Positions 15,933 through 26,909 of a stretch of DNA of 64,000 nt are shown here, in pieces. Source of the DNA: Amycolatopsis palatopharyngis (GTDB lineage Bacteria > Actinomycetota > Actinomycetes > Mycobacteriales > Pseudonocardiaceae); the NCBI RefSeq assembly GCF_003385185.1, contig NZ_PQHZ01000008.1:1-64000 (forward strand), in the 5' to 3' direction. Position 1 is the first letter of the stretch. Every line of letters starts with the position of its first letter. The notes under the pieces were generated by a model. The model had not been told where the DNA came from. It worked only from the letters and a program-made list of their open reading frames with translations, and did no database searches. A program made the translations under genes and the position numbers.

Positions 15933-15973
15933 GAACGGCCCGCCGCTCGCGAGATACGAGCGGCGGGCCGTTC
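15933..15973 (-). terminator. Terminator hairpin after fadB
   Basis: A 17-bp perfect stem (15933-15949 with 15957-15973) around a seven-base loop, 22 bases beyond the fadB stop. Confidence 0.8.
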
Positions 15974-15995
15974 ACGAGCACGCCAGGGTGGGTGC

Positions 15996-18167
15996 TTACT
16001 CGAAGATCTCGCCCTTCTCGGCCTTCTCGACGAGCGACTGCGGCGGCGTGAAGTGGTCGCCGTAGCGCTCGGCCAGCTCACGCGAGCGCGCGACGAAGCC
16101 CTTCAGGCCACCGGAGTACTGGTTGATGTACTGGATGACACCACCGGTCCACGGCGGGAAGCCGATACCGAAGATCGAGCCGATGTTGGCGTCCTGCACC
16201 GAGGTGAGCACGCCCTCGTCGAAGCACTTCACCGTCTCCAGCGCCTCGGCGAACAGCATCCGCTCCTGCAGATCGATGAACGGCACGTCGCCGCTGCCGG
16301 ACTTGAAGGCGTCCCGCAGTCCTGGCCACAGGCTGGTGCGCTTGCCGTTCTCGTCGTAGCCGTAGAAGCCGGACCCGCTCGAGCGGCCCTTGCGGTCGAA
16401 CTCCTCGATCATCCGGTCGATGACGCCCTCGGAGGGGTGTTCCTTCCAGGTGCCGCCCTCGGCCTCGATCGCGGCCCGCGTCTCCTGCCGGATCTTGCGG
16501 GGCAGGGTCAGCGTCAGCTCGTCCATCAACTGCAGCGGCGGAGCCGGGTAACCGGCCTGCGATCCCGCCTGCTCGATGCTGGCGGGCTCCACGCCCTCAC
16601 CCAGTGCCGCGATGGCCTCGTTGATGAAGGTGCCGATGACGCGGCTGGTGAAGAAGCCACGGCTGTCGTTGACGACGATCGGCGTCTTCTTGATCTGCAG
16701 GGTGTAGTCGAAGACCTTGGCCAGCGTGGCGTCGGAGGTCTTCTCCCCGCGGATGATCTCCACAAGCGGCATCTTGTCCACCGGCGAGAAGAAGTGGATG
16801 CCGATGAAGTCCTCCTGACGCTGCACACCCTCGGCGAGGCCGGTGATCGGCAGCGTGGAGGTGTTCGAGCCCAGCACGGCGTCCGCGTTCACGACGTTCT
16901 CGATCTCGCCGAACACCTTGTGCTTGAGCTCGGTGCTCTCGAAGACCGCCTCGATCACGAAGTCGACGCCGGCGAAGTCGGCCGGGTCCGCGGTCGGGGT
17001 GATCCGCGCCAGCAGTGCGTCGGACTTCTCCTGCGTGGTCTTGCCCCTGGAGAGGGCCTTCTCCTCGATCTTGGCCGCGTAGCCCTTGCCGCGCTCCGCG
17101 TTCTCCTGCGAGACGTCCTTGAGTACGACGTCGATCCCGGCCTTCGCCGAGACGTAGGCGATCGCCGCGCCCATCATTCCGGCCCCGAGCACGCCGACCT
17201 TCTTGGCGGTGTACTTCTCGAACCCGTCGGGACGGGAGCCGCCGGAGTTGATGTGCTGCAGGTCGAAGAAGAACGCCTTCGTCATGTTCTTCGCGACCTG
17301 ACCGGTGGCCAGGCTGACGAAATAGCGCGTCTCGATCAGCGAGGCGGTGTCGAAGTCCACCTGCGCGCCCTCGACGGCCGCGCTGAGGATCGCCCTGGGG
17401 GCGGGCATCGGCGCGCCCTTGAGCTGCTTGCGCAGGTTCGCCGGGAACGCGGGCAGGTTCGCCGCGAACGACGGGTTGGACGGGCTGCCACCGGGAATCT
17501 TGAAGCCCTTGGCGTCCCACGGCTGCACCGAGGCCTCGGGGTTGGCCTTGATCCACTCCTTGGCCTTGGGCAGCAGCTCGTCGACGGAGCCGACCAGCTC
17601 GTGCACGAGGCCCAGTTCCAGCGCCTTGGCCGGCTTGTGCCGCTGTCCCTGCACCAGCACGTTCATGATCGCGCTCTGGATCCCCAGCAACCGCACGGTC
17701 CTGGTGACACCGCCCCCACCGGGCAGCAGGCCGAGGGACACCTCGGGCAGACCGATCTGGCTGCCCTTGACGTCGGCCGCGATGCGGTGGTGGGTCGCCA
17801 GCGCGATCTCCAGGCCGCCGCCGAGGGCGGCGCCGTTGATCGCGGCGACGACGGGCTTGCCGAACGTCTCCAGCTTGCGCAGCTGGGCCTTGAGCTCGTT
17901 GCCGCGCTTGGTGATCTCCTCGGCGTGCTCCGGAGTCGCCTGGATCAGGTCGTTGAGGTCACCGCCGGCGAAGAAGGTCTTCTTCGCGGAGGTGATCACG
18001 ACACCGGTGATGGAGTCCTTCTCCGCCTCGAGCCGGTCGACGGTGGCGCCCATCGACTCGATGTAGTCGGAGTTCATCGTGTTGGCGGACTGCTTCGGGT
18101 CGTCCATCGTGAGCACGACGATCCCGTCGGAGTCCTGCTCCCAACGGATGGTCTTCGCTTCGGTCAT
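15996..18167 (-). CDS. fadB: Fatty-acid oxidation complex, alpha subunit (enoyl-CoA hydratase / 3-hydroxyacyl-CoA dehydrogenase)
   Basis: A 723-residue bifunctional beta-oxidation enzyme. Residues about 1-200 are the crotonase domain (oxyanion-hole segments FFAGGDLND and [13 protein letters not shown], catalytic [14 protein letters not shown]). From about 325 comes the 3-hydroxyacyl-CoA dehydrogenase, with NAD motif [14 protein letters not shown], then [16 protein letters not shown], and a C-terminal dehydrogenase repeat. ATG at 18167 lies 32 bases after the fadA stop; the two form an operon encoding the two halves of the trifunctional complex. A strong terminator follows. Confidence 0.92.
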   Translation of the reverse strand: MTEAKTIRWEQDSDGIVVLTMDDPKQSANTMNSDYIESMGATVDRLEAEKDSITGVVITSAKKTFFAGGDLNDLIQATPEHAEEITKRGNELKAQLRKLETFGKPVVAAINGAALGGGLEIALATHHRIAADVKGSQIGLPEVSLGLLPGGGGVTRTVRLLGIQSAIMNVLVQGQRHKPAKALELGLVHELVGSVDELLPKAKEWIKANPEASVQPWDAKGFKIPGGSPSNPSFAANLPAFPANLRKQLKGAPMPAPRAILSAAVEGAQVDFDTASLIETRYFVSLATGQVAKNMTKAFFFDLQHINSGGSRPDGFEKYTAKKVGVLGAGMMGAAIAYVSAKAGIDVVLKDVSQENAERGKGYAAKIEEKALSRGKTTQEKSDALLARITPTADPADFAGVDFVIEAVFESTELKHKVFGEIENVVNADAVLGSNTSTLPITGLAEGVQRQEDFIGIHFFSPVDKMPLVEIIRGEKTSDATLAKVFDYTLQIKKTPIVVNDSRGFFTSRVIGTFINEAIAALGEGVEPASIEQAGSQAGYPAPPLQLMDELTLTLPRKIRQETRAAIEAEGGTWKEHPSEGVIDRMIEEFDRKGRSSGSGFYGYDENGKRTSLWPGLRDAFKSGSGDVPFIDLQERMLFAEALETVKCFDEGVLTSVQDANIGSIFGIGFPPWTGGVIQYINQYSGGLKGFVARSRELAERYGDHFTPPQSLVEKAEKGEIFE

Positions 18168-18199
18168 CTGCTTGTCGCCTCTTCTTCTCGCCCCGGCGC

Positions 18200-19411
<1,212 letters not shown>

Positions 19412-19614
19412 ACCCACGGTCCTTCCTGCAGCACTGCGTGTACGGGGCGGTTGCAGCGGCCGGAACTGGCCGGCCGGTCATGCTAATCCTCACTAACATA
19501 ATCCACCTTCGACAAACCCTGTCAATGGGTTGGGACCTAGTCCACACCTGGGGTTACTCGTCCGAGAGCGCGCCACTGGCGATTGCCACAAATGCGGCTA
19601 CAGTGTTCTCACCT

Positions 19615-20814
19615 ATGGAACCGACCGCCACGCGCACCCGCCGTCCGCGCGACCGCAAGAGCCAACTCGCCGCGGTCGCCGCGCAACTGTTCCGTGCCCG
19701 TGGCTACCACGGTGTCGGGATCAACGACATCGCCGCCGAGGCCGGGATCACCGGCCCCGCGCTGTACCGGCATTTCGCCGACAAACAGGCGATCCTCGCG
19801 CACGTGCTGCTCGCCGGTATCGAGGAAATGGAGCTCGCGACCGAGCAGACCCTCGCCGGCGCCGGGCAGCCGTCGGCCGACCAGATAGAGCTGCTGCTGA
19901 CGACGCTGGCACGTAAGTCCGTCGAGCGCAGGGAAGCCGCCGCGCTGTGGCGGTGGGAGGGGCGCCACCTGGCGCCGGAGGATCAGCGCGAGATCCGCAG
20001 GCGCTCCGGAGCGATGCTGCGCTCCTGGGCCCATGCGCTGCGCCAGGTGCGGCCCGAGCTCTCCGACGACGAGGCGGAGCTGCTCTGCTGGGCCGGGATG
20101 AGTGTCTTCGGCAGCGTGTCGGTCCACCACACCAGCATCTCCAAGAAGCGCTTCTGCGAGCTGCTCGTCCAGCTCGCCCAGCGGGTACTGCATGTGCGGC
20201 TTCCCGAGCAGGACACCGCCCCCTCCGCCACGCCGCCCGCGTTCGGTCTCGGCACCCAGTCCCGCAGGGAACAGGTACTCAGCGCGGCCACCGACCTGTT
20301 CCACCAGCGCGGCTTCCACGCCGTGAGCATGGAGGACATCGGAGCGGCAGCCGGCATCGCTGGTCCGAGCGTGTACCGGCACTTCCCGAGTAAGGCGAGC
20401 CTGGTCACCGCCATCGGCAAGCGGGCGGCCGAGCGGCTCGCGCTGGGCGCCGAGTACGCGCTGCGCACGAGCGGCCCGGCCGACGAGCGGGAGGCGTTAC
20501 GGCGGCTGGCGGAGTCCTATGTCCGCACGCTCACCGGCAGCGCCGAACTCGCGGTGTCGTTCGCGGGCGGCCCACTTGCCGTGACCGACGAACGCGACCG
20601 GGCCGAACTGGTCCGTATCCAGCGGGACTACGTGGCCCAGTGGCTGCACCTGCTCGCCACGGTGCGGCCCGAGCTCGGGCCGCGCGAGGTCAGGATCACC
20701 GTGCACGCGGCGCTGACGATCGCCAACGACCTCGCGCGCACCCGCCGGACGAGCGGACGGCCGCATCTGCCCGCCGAGCTGGTGGCGATGATGAGCGCCG
20801 TCCTCGGCCTCTGA
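19615..20814 (+). CDS. Tandem TetR-type regulator with two DNA-binding domains
   Basis: A 399-residue protein containing two complete TetR helix-turn-helix domains, at about 15-65 (INDIAAEAGITGPALYRHF) and 217-268 (MEDIGAAAGIAGPSVYRHF), each followed by its own helical domain. It looks like a fused duplication, so one chain could do the work of a TetR dimer. The ATG at 19615 is divergent from fadA across about 200 bases. Control of the fad genes is inferred from position only. Confidence 0.85.
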   Translation: MEPTATRTRRPRDRKSQLAAVAAQLFRARGYHGVGINDIAAEAGITGPALYRHFADKQAILAHVLLAGIEEMELATEQTLAGAGQPSADQIELLLTTLARKSVERREAAALWRWEGRHLAPEDQREIRRRSGAMLRSWAHALRQVRPELSDDEAELLCWAGMSVFGSVSVHHTSISKKRFCELLVQLAQRVLHVRLPEQDTAPSATPPAFGLGTQSRREQVLSAATDLFHQRGFHAVSMEDIGAAAGIAGPSVYRHFPSKASLVTAIGKRAAERLALGAEYALRTSGPADEREALRRLAESYVRTLTGSAELAVSFAGGPLAVTDERDRAELVRIQRDYVAQWLHLLATVRPELGPREVRITVHAALTIANDLARTRRTSGRPHLPAELVAMMSAVLGL

Positions 20815-20847
20815 AGACCCTGCGCGCCCTGAGGGCCCTGGAGCGCG

Positions 20848-20930
20848 CGAACTGCCAACTCGGGCGCCGAAACTGCCAACTCGGCCATCCGGAACTGCGA
20901 ACTCGAGCGCCGGAACTGCAAAGTCGGGGA
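20848..20930 (-). repeat. 21-bp tandem repeat, array C (four units)
   Basis: AACTGC begins at 20850, 20871, 20893 and 20914 (spacings 21, 22, 21). The units are diverged versions of AACTGCAAACTCGG. The array follows the TetR stop codon by about 35 bases and precedes the acyl-CoA dehydrogenase promoter region. Confidence 0.8.
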
Positions 20931-20962
20931 CCCGTGGTGGCGTGGGTCGGCGTCAGCGGCTA

Positions 20963-20980
20963 ACCTACTGACGAGTAGGT
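20963..20980. promoter_or_regulatory. Operator ACCTACT-GACG-AGTAGGT
   Basis: A perfect 7-bp dyad with a four-base centre, 38 bases before the acyl-CoA dehydrogenase start at 21018. Its size and symmetry suit a TetR-type dimer. The tandem TetR gene just upstream is one candidate. Confidence 0.6.
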
Positions 20981-21017
20981 AAGCGAGGCCGGACCCCGGC
21001 TGATGGGAGACGCGACG

Positions 21018-22343
21018 ATGGTTGCGCCGCAGAAGAAACGAGACGCGATGGGCTTCGGCCTTGCCGCGTTGACCCGGCTCGCCAGCACCAAGGCGATCGA
21101 CCGGATGGGTTTGCGCAAACCGGTGCAGAACCTGGTGTCGGCCGGGACGCGCAACGGCTTCCGGGCGGCCGGGGCGGCAGGCCGGTCGTTCAAGGCCGTT
21201 CAGCGGCTGGGCCAGCCCGCCCGGCTGGCGCCCGGCCCCGATACGGGGCTGTTCGATCTGACGCCGTCGGAAGAACAGCAGATGATCGTCGACACGGTCA
21301 CCGACTTCGCGGCCGAACAGCTACGGCCCGCGGCGGCGGAGGCCGACGCGAAGGCCGCCGCCCCGGACGGCCTGCTCAGCAGGGCCACCGAGCTGGGCGT
21401 GACCCTGGTCGGGATCCCCGAAGAGCTCGGCGGCATCGGCACCGAACGTTCGGTGGTGACCGGGGCGCTCGTGGCCGAGGCCATGGCGCACGGCGACCTC
21501 AGCCTCGCGGTGTCGGTCCTCGCGCCGTCCGCGGTGAGTACCGCACTCGTGCAGTGGGGTGACGAGGAGCAGCAGGCCACGTACCTGCCGTCGTTCGTCG
21601 GCGAGAACGTGCCGGTCGCGGCGCTCGCACTGCAGGAGCGGGTGGCGTTGTTCGACCCCTTCAAGCCGACCGTGAAGGCGCGCCGCACCCCCAAGGGCTA
21701 CCAGCTCGACGGCGTGAAATCGCTGGTGCCGCGCGCCGCACAGGCGGAACTGTTCATCGTGTCAGCCGATCTCGAGGGCCGTGGCGCGGCGCTGTTCATC
21801 GTCGAGTCCTCCTCGGCCGGAGTGAGCATCGAGGCCGAACCCGCGATGGGACTGCGTGGCGCCGCGACCGGCAGCCTGCGCCTGGACAAGGTGTCGCTGC
21901 CCGCGAGCGCACTGCTCGGCGGTGGCAAGGCCGAGGTCATGACCGAGGTCGTCCGGCTCTCCCGCCTCGGCTGGGCGGCGCTGGCCGCGGGCACCGGCAA
22001 GGCCGTGCTCGACTACGTCATCCCCTATGTCAACGAGCGCCAGGCATTCGGTGAGCCGGTGAGCCACCGGCAGGGGGTCGCGTTCCAGGTCGCCGACATG
22101 GCGATCGAACTCGAAGGCCTCCGTCTGGTGATGCTGCGGGCGGCCGCCAGGGCAGAGCAGGGCAAGCCCTATGCACGTGAGGTCGCCCTGGCTCGGAAGC
22201 TGGCCACGGACAAGGGAATGCAGATCGGCAGCGCGGGTGTGCAGCTGCTCGGCGGGCACGGCTTCATCAAGGAGCACCCGGTCGAGCGCTGGTACCGCGA
22301 TCTGCGCGCCATCGGCGTTCTGGAAGGCGTCGTCCTGCTCTGA
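21018..22343 (+). CDS. Acyl-CoA dehydrogenase with N-terminal extension
   Basis: A 441-residue flavoprotein of the acyl-CoA dehydrogenase family. The first roughly 75 residues are a basic, helical-looking lead absent from typical members. The core starts at LFDLTPSEEQQMIVDTV, and the C-terminal GGHGFIKEHPVERWYRDLRAIGVLEG is the flavin/substrate segment, after which the protein stops early. The ATG at 21018 has GGGAG eight bases upstream; an in-frame ATG at 21003 has a poorer site. The next acyl-CoA dehydrogenase follows 32 bases later, suggesting a heteromeric pair. Confidence 0.82.
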   Translation: MVAPQKKRDAMGFGLAALTRLASTKAIDRMGLRKPVQNLVSAGTRNGFRAAGAAGRSFKAVQRLGQPARLAPGPDTGLFDLTPSEEQQMIVDTVTDFAAEQLRPAAAEADAKAAAPDGLLSRATELGVTLVGIPEELGGIGTERSVVTGALVAEAMAHGDLSLAVSVLAPSAVSTALVQWGDEEQQATYLPSFVGENVPVAALALQERVALFDPFKPTVKARRTPKGYQLDGVKSLVPRAAQAELFIVSADLEGRGAALFIVESSSAGVSIEAEPAMGLRGAATGSLRLDKVSLPASALLGGGKAEVMTEVVRLSRLGWAALAAGTGKAVLDYVIPYVNERQAFGEPVSHRQGVAFQVADMAIELEGLRLVMLRAAARAEQGKPYAREVALARKLATDKGMQIGSAGVQLLGGHGFIKEHPVERWYRDLRAIGVLEGVVLL

Positions 22344-22375
22344 GCGTCCCGCTCCCCAGACTTCGGAAGGTCACC

Positions 22376-23587
22376 ATGATCAACCTGGAACCCCCAAAGA
22401 AGGCCGGCGCACTGGTCAACCAGGCGTATCAGGCCGCGGCCGAGGTGTTTCGGCCCATCTCGCGCAAGTACGACAGGGCCGAACACACCTATCCGGCCGA
22501 ACTGGACATGTTCGCCTCGCTGCTTGACGGGCTGAACTCCTCGGGTGAGGGCGGCGCGGGCGCGTCCGGCATCCGCAAGGACGACAAGTCCGACGGCGCC
22601 GCGGGAAACCGCAACGGTGGCAACCTGAGCACCGTGCTCGGCACCATCGAGATGTGCTGGGGCGACGTGGGTTTGCTGCTGTCGATGCCGCGCCAGGGAC
22701 TCGGCAACGCCGCGATCGCCTCCGTCGCCAACGACGAACAGCTCGAGCGGTTCGCCAACATCTGGGCGGCGATGGCGATCACCGAACCCGGCTGTGGCTC
22801 GGACTCCGCGGCCATCACCACCACCGCCCAGAAGGACGGTGACCACTACGTCCTCAACGGTGAGAAGATCTTCGTCACCGCTGGGCAGCGCGCGGACGCG
22901 GTTGTCGTCTGGGCCACTCTGGACAAGAGCAAGGGCCGTGCGGGGATCAAGTCCTTTGTGGTCGAGAAGGGCACGCCCGGTTTCGAGGTGGAACGGGTGG
23001 AGCACAAGCTGGGCATCCGCGCCTCCGACACGGCCGTGCTGCGGTTCGAGAACTGCCGTGTTCCCAAGGAAAACCTGCTCGGCAGCCCCGAGATCGACAC
23101 CAAGTCCGGCTTCGCCGGGGTCATGCAGACCTTCGACAACACCCGTCCCCTGGTGGCGGCGATGGCCATCGGTGTCGCCCGCGCGGCACTGGAGGAGACC
23201 GCACGCGTCCTCGCCGCGGCCGGAGTCACAGTCGATTACGACAAGCCTGCGAACTCCCAGCATGCGGCCGCCGCCGCATACCTGGAACTGGAGGCGGACT
23301 ACGAATCGGCGTACCTGCTGACGATGGAGTCGGCCTGGATGGCCGACAATCGCAAGCCCAACTCGCTGCAGGCCTCGATGGCCAAAGCGAAGGCAGGCCG
23401 CTCGGTCGTGGACATCACCCTGCGCTGCGTGGAACTCGCGGGAGCGGTCGGCTACACCGAGGATTCGCTGCTGGAGAAGTGGAGCCGGGATGCCAAGATC
23501 CTGGACATCTTCGAGGGTACGCAACAGATCCAGCAGCTGATCGTGGCAAGGAAGGTGCTCGGCAAGACCTCGGCCGAGCTGAAGTAG
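22376..23587 (+). CDS. Acyl-CoA dehydrogenase
   Basis: A 403-residue acyl-CoA dehydrogenase. AITEPGCGSD is the FAD-contact motif in the middle domain, and DAKILDIFEGTQQIQQLIVARKVLG carries the catalytic Glu at the C-terminus. A polar linker rich in Gly/Asp/Asn (about 55-85) follows the first helices and is unusual. ATG at 22376 lies 32 bases after the previous acyl-CoA dehydrogenase, so they share a transcript. A T-tailed hairpin follows. Confidence 0.88.
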   Translation: MINLEPPKKAGALVNQAYQAAAEVFRPISRKYDRAEHTYPAELDMFASLLDGLNSSGEGGAGASGIRKDDKSDGAAGNRNGGNLSTVLGTIEMCWGDVGLLLSMPRQGLGNAAIASVANDEQLERFANIWAAMAITEPGCGSDSAAITTTAQKDGDHYVLNGEKIFVTAGQRADAVVVWATLDKSKGRAGIKSFVVEKGTPGFEVERVEHKLGIRASDTAVLRFENCRVPKENLLGSPEIDTKSGFAGVMQTFDNTRPLVAAMAIGVARAALEETARVLAAAGVTVDYDKPANSQHAAAAAYLELEADYESAYLLTMESAWMADNRKPNSLQASMAKAKAGRSVVDITLRCVELAGAVGYTEDSLLEKWSRDAKILDIFEGTQQIQQLIVARKVLGKTSAELK

Positions 23588-23617
23588 CCCGCACGACAGG
23601 ACACCGGGTGGATGATG

Positions 23618-23656
23618 CCGATCAGGTCGATGTTTCGTCGGCCTGATCGGTTGTTT
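23618..23656 (+). terminator. Terminator after the acyl-CoA dehydrogenase pair
   Basis: CCGATCAGG (23618-23626) pairs with CCTGATCGG (23642-23650), followed by TTGTTT. Confidence 0.7.
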
Positions 23657-23689
23657 CCACCGATGCCACAGCGATTGGGCGCGGGGCTC

Positions 23690-24076
23690 TCAGAGATCCG
23701 GGAACGGGTCGGGTGGGAGATGTTGCTCGGCGGGCGACAGTTCGGCATCCGCGGCCCGGATCACCGGGACGAACTCCTCGGGGATTTCCAGTGTCAGCGA
23801 ACCTATGTGGCAGAGGGAGTCCATCGAACCGGACAGTTCCAGGGGCCCCAGCGTGGTCGAGCGGGGATACCGTGACCAGACCGATACCGGCCGGTGCCGT
23901 CGGAACCAACCACAGGCGAGTACAACGATCTCCGTATCGGTGACCACGACAAGGAATCCGGCCATCCCGGTAGGTCCGCGAAGTGTGACCGCGGAACCGG
24001 GAAATACGTACCGGACCCGCGCCCCTTCAGGCAGAAAGGCGGCGCAACGCTGACGGACGTCCGCTGACAACGACAT
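23690..24076 (-). CDS. Hypothetical protein, possibly PH-like domain
   Basis: A 128-residue protein with no transmembrane segment. The pattern of a helical start (SADVRQRCAAFLPEGARVRYVF) followed by beta strands (FLVVVTDTEIVVLACG, ...LTLEIPEEF) resembles small bacterial PH-like proteins, but I do not recognise the family. The 3' end is proline-rich. It stands alone between a terminator and the PhaC-like gene. Confidence 0.6.
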   Translation of the reverse strand: MSLSADVRQRCAAFLPEGARVRYVFPGSAVTLRGPTGMAGFLVVVTDTEIVVLACGWFRRHRPVSVWSRYPRSTTLGPLELSGSMDSLCHIGSLTLEIPEEFVPVIRAADAELSPAEQHLPPDPFPDL

Positions 24077-24137
24077 GTCCCCGCACCCCCGATCCCCGTG
24101 ACTACTCCTCCCAGGTTAGGCGCTTTCCGCTGCAGGT

Positions 24138-25223
24138 TCAGCGCCCGACAGTGTTCTCACCCTCGGCGTTACCGATCTGTTGGGTAAGGAACTCGTCCAG
24201 ATAACGCCAGGTCGTGCCTCTCGCCTTGCGGCCGGTCAGCACCCCGAGGTGCCCGCCGGGCGCCACCTCGAACCGCACGGACGGCGCGTTCTCCAGCAGT
24301 GTCACGAGTCTCTCGACGGCTGCCTGCGGTGCGATGCTGTCATCCGCACCCGCGATCACCAATGTCGGCACCTTCACCCCGGTCAGCGAGATGATTCGGC
24401 CGTTGAGGTCCACCGACCCCTCTGCCAGATCGTTGGAGCGAAAGAATCGGTGGTACATCTGCCCGAAGGTCCGGCCGGGGTAGGCGATCATATTGTCCAT
24501 GAAATGGTCGACCGCCTCGATCTGCGCGAGGTAGTCCCGGTCATCCAGATTCTTCAGGATCGCCAGTGGCTTTGTGATCTCCTTGTTGATTCCCGAGATC
24601 CGGAACGCCCGACTGACCAAGTAGGACGGTGCACCGCCAAGAGCGCGGTAGAACGGCGTCAGCACATGCCCACCCGTGAAGTCCACCAGTGGACGGAAGG
24701 GCGCGATGAGCGGGATCGCGGTGAAATCGAATGGCGCGGCGACGGTGGCGATCGAGGCAACCGGCAGTTCCGGCCGGTCAGCCGTGGTCAACAGGGAGAA
24801 AATGCCGCCGAGGCACCAGGCGACGACATGCACCTTCTGCCCACCCGCGTCCTCGCTCACCCGCTGGATCGCCTTCGGCAGCACCTCGTCGATCCAGTGC
24901 TCGACGCCGAGCCTGCGGTCGGAGAACGCGACGTTGCCGTAGTCGACCAGATACGTGCGCCTGCCCGCCTCGACCAGATGTTCCGACAGACTGCAACCCC
25001 TGCGCAGGTCGAAGCACAACGCGGGTGCGGCCAGCGGTGGCACGAGCAACACCGGCGGGCCCTCCGCGGGACGGGCACCGGAGCTCATCCGGTACACCGA
25101 GCGGTTGGGGCCCTGGTCGATGAGCACCCGTGGCACGGGGCGGAGGTCGGCGACGCCTCCCTGGAAGACCTTGCCGATCACGTTGGAGGCCGCGGCCGCC
25201 ACCCTTGCCGGTGGTGATGACAT
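24138..25223 (-). CDS. PhaC-like alpha/beta hydrolase
   Basis: A 361-residue alpha/beta-fold protein related to poly(3-hydroxyalkanoate) synthases. The lipase-like box has cysteine as nucleophile (Cys137 in VVAWCLGGIF), as in PhaC, with Asp in IAGADDSIAP and His in APGGHLGVLTG. It matches the catalytic domain of class III PhaC in length but is far shorter than class I/II (about 560). It could be a PhaC subunit, an acyltransferase or a hydrolase; no PhaE, PhaA or PhaB gene is adjacent. ATG at 25223 has GAGGAGG upstream. Confidence 0.75.
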   Translation of the reverse strand: MSSPPARVAAAASNVIGKVFQGGVADLRPVPRVLIDQGPNRSVYRMSSGARPAEGPPVLLVPPLAAPALCFDLRRGCSLSEHLVEAGRRTYLVDYGNVAFSDRRLGVEHWIDEVLPKAIQRVSEDAGGQKVHVVAWCLGGIFSLLTTADRPELPVASIATVAAPFDFTAIPLIAPFRPLVDFTGGHVLTPFYRALGGAPSYLVSRAFRISGINKEITKPLAILKNLDDRDYLAQIEAVDHFMDNMIAYPGRTFGQMYHRFFRSNDLAEGSVDLNGRIISLTGVKVPTLVIAGADDSIAPQAAVERLVTLLENAPSVRFEVAPGGHLGVLTGRKARGTTWRYLDEFLTQQIGNAEGENTVGR

Positions 25224-25321
25224 CGCCGCCTCCTCGCATTCGCCTGCATCATCGTTCCGGACGAATCTTGCCTGGCGCGATGCCGGTATTCAACAAGCGG
25301 CGAAGCTCAGCCCGAATTGGA

Positions 25322-25350
25322 ATTATCACACTAAAGTCCACTTCGGACGT
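25322..25350 (-). promoter_or_regulatory. Probable promoter of the PhaC-like gene
   Basis: On the minus strand GATAAT (25322-25327) is a good -10 in an AT-rich patch roughly 100 bases before the gene. The -35 is not clear. Confidence 0.4.
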
Positions 25351-25366
25351 GTAGCTGTGGCGTGGC

Positions 25367-26242
25367 TTACTTCGCGGTGCCGTCCTCGTCCCCCATCGCG
25401 GGCGCGCTCTCCGCCGCCCGCGCCTCATAGCCCGCCCTGGCACTGGAGTGCGCCGCCGAGGCGAGGATCTGGTCGCCGCCGAGTGTGCGCAGCATCCACT
25501 CCGCCGCAGTACGGGGCAGCAGCCGGGTGATCCGGCCGGTGAGGTCCAGCGACTTGGGCACGAAGACATCGAATCGGGGACGCCGCAAGGCGCCGACGAT
25601 CGCGGCCGCGACGTCCTCCGGCAGAACCGACTTGATCATCTTTGCCTCACCGAGCCCGCTGGCCAGTTCGGTACGCACGATCGCCGGCATCACACAGGAG
25701 ACGTCCACGCCACTGCCCCGAAGTTCGAGGTGGACTGATTCGGAGAGCCCGACCACCCCGTGCTTTGTCGCGCAGTACGTGGCGGCGCCGGGAAAGCCGG
25801 CCTTCCCGGCCATCGAGGCGACGTTCACGATGTGGCCGCTGCCGCGCGGGCGCATCCGCTGTACCGCCTCCCGCGTTCCGTGGATGACAGCGTGCAGATT
25901 GATCTCCAACTGACGGCGGGTCGAGCTGTCCTCCTCCTCGTGCAGTGGTGCCAGCGGCATGATTCCGGCGTTGTTGATCAGCACGTCGATCGGGCCGAGG
26001 CGCCGTTCGACCTCGTCGAGAAAGGCACTGAACGCGCCGGTGTCGGTGACGTCCAACTCCAGCGCGAGGGTGTCCGAACCCAGTTCACCCGCCGTCTTCT
26101 CGGCACGAACCAGATCGAGGTCGCCGATCGCGACCTTCGCGCCGTGCCGGACGAGCGCCGCAGCCGTCTTCGCACCGATCCCCTGCGCGCCTCCGGTGAC
26201 CACGATGACCTTGCCCCGCAACGAACGCATCTGCCTGGCCAT
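25367..26242 (-). CDS. Short-chain dehydrogenase/reductase
   Basis: A 291-residue SDR enzyme. It has the cofactor motif TGGAQGIGAKTAA, then NNAGIMP, and the catalytic Ser-Tyr-Lys in VASMAGKAGFPGAATYCATKHG. It has an extended C-terminus compared with classical 250-residue SDRs, as in the group acting on lipid-like substrates. The ATG at 26242 has GAGAGGAG upstream and is chosen over an open extension to 26293. The substrate is unknown. Confidence 0.85.
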   Translation of the reverse strand: MARQMRSLRGKVIVVTGGAQGIGAKTAAALVRHGAKVAIGDLDLVRAEKTAGELGSDTLALELDVTDTGAFSAFLDEVERRLGPIDVLINNAGIMPLAPLHEEEDSSTRRQLEINLHAVIHGTREAVQRMRPRGSGHIVNVASMAGKAGFPGAATYCATKHGVVGLSESVHLELRGSGVDVSCVMPAIVRTELASGLGEAKMIKSVLPEDVAAAIVGALRRPRFDVFVPKSLDLTGRITRLLPRTAAEWMLRTLGGDQILASAAHSSARAGYEARAAESAPAMGDEDGTAK

Positions 26243-26311
26243 GATCCGGCTCCTCTCGCCGTTGTCGACGTCCAGCAGGCGCACTATTGACACAACGCCA
26301 ACTGCTTGCGG

Positions 26312-26887
26312 TCATGGTGCACCCATCTCCGCCGGACCACCAGACCCCGGTAGGGGCTCGTTCGCGGTGACGCACCCGCCGGCGGCGGGCGTATCGGTCA
26401 TCGAGCGCACCCGCTGTTCGAATACCTGACCGATCCAGCCGTGGTAGTCGAACTGGACGGTGGGCGTGAATCCCTGACCGGTGTAGTACCGCACCAGATC
26501 TCCGCCTCCGCCTGCCCAGCAGTCGACGCGCAGCAGTTCGATCTCACGCTCCCGCGCCTCGGCCCGGGCACGCTCCAGCAGGGCCGAGCCGATTCCGTAC
26601 CCGGCGAACCGGCGATCGGTGATCAGCAGCCCCACGTACAGTTCCGCCTCGGCGACCACCGGCACGTGCGCGGGCGGATGATCCTCCAGCAGCAGGGCGC
26701 CCGCGGGCTCGCCGTCGAGTTCGGCGACCCGGAAGCCGGGGTCGGCGGCCATCCGGTGCACACGCTCCGTGCGCACGGGGTCGGTGGACCAGGGCTTGTC
26801 ACCCCACTGGGCCGATCTGCCGCGAGCGGCGAGCCAGGCGACGGCCCGGTCGAACATGGCAAGCAGGCGTTCACCGTCACCCGGCAT
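26312..26887 (-). CDS. GNAT-family N-acetyltransferase
   Basis: A 191-residue GNAT acetyltransferase. The acetyl-CoA binding motif is RRFAGYGIGSALLERARAEA and the C-terminal motif is LVRYYTGQGFTP. About 30 residues beyond the domain are low-complexity. It starts 22 bases after the methionine aminopeptidase stop and is probably cotranscribed. The acceptor cannot be inferred. Confidence 0.8.
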   Translation of the reverse strand: MPGDGERLLAMFDRAVAWLAARGRSAQWGDKPWSTDPVRTERVHRMAADPGFRVAELDGEPAGALLLEDHPPAHVPVVAEAELYVGLLITDRRFAGYGIGSALLERARAEAREREIELLRVDCWAGGGGDLVRYYTGQGFTPTVQFDYHGWIGQVFEQRVRSMTDTPAAGGCVTANEPLPGSGGPAEMGAP

Positions 26888-26909
26888 ACCGGACCGTATC
26901 GCCAGTACC

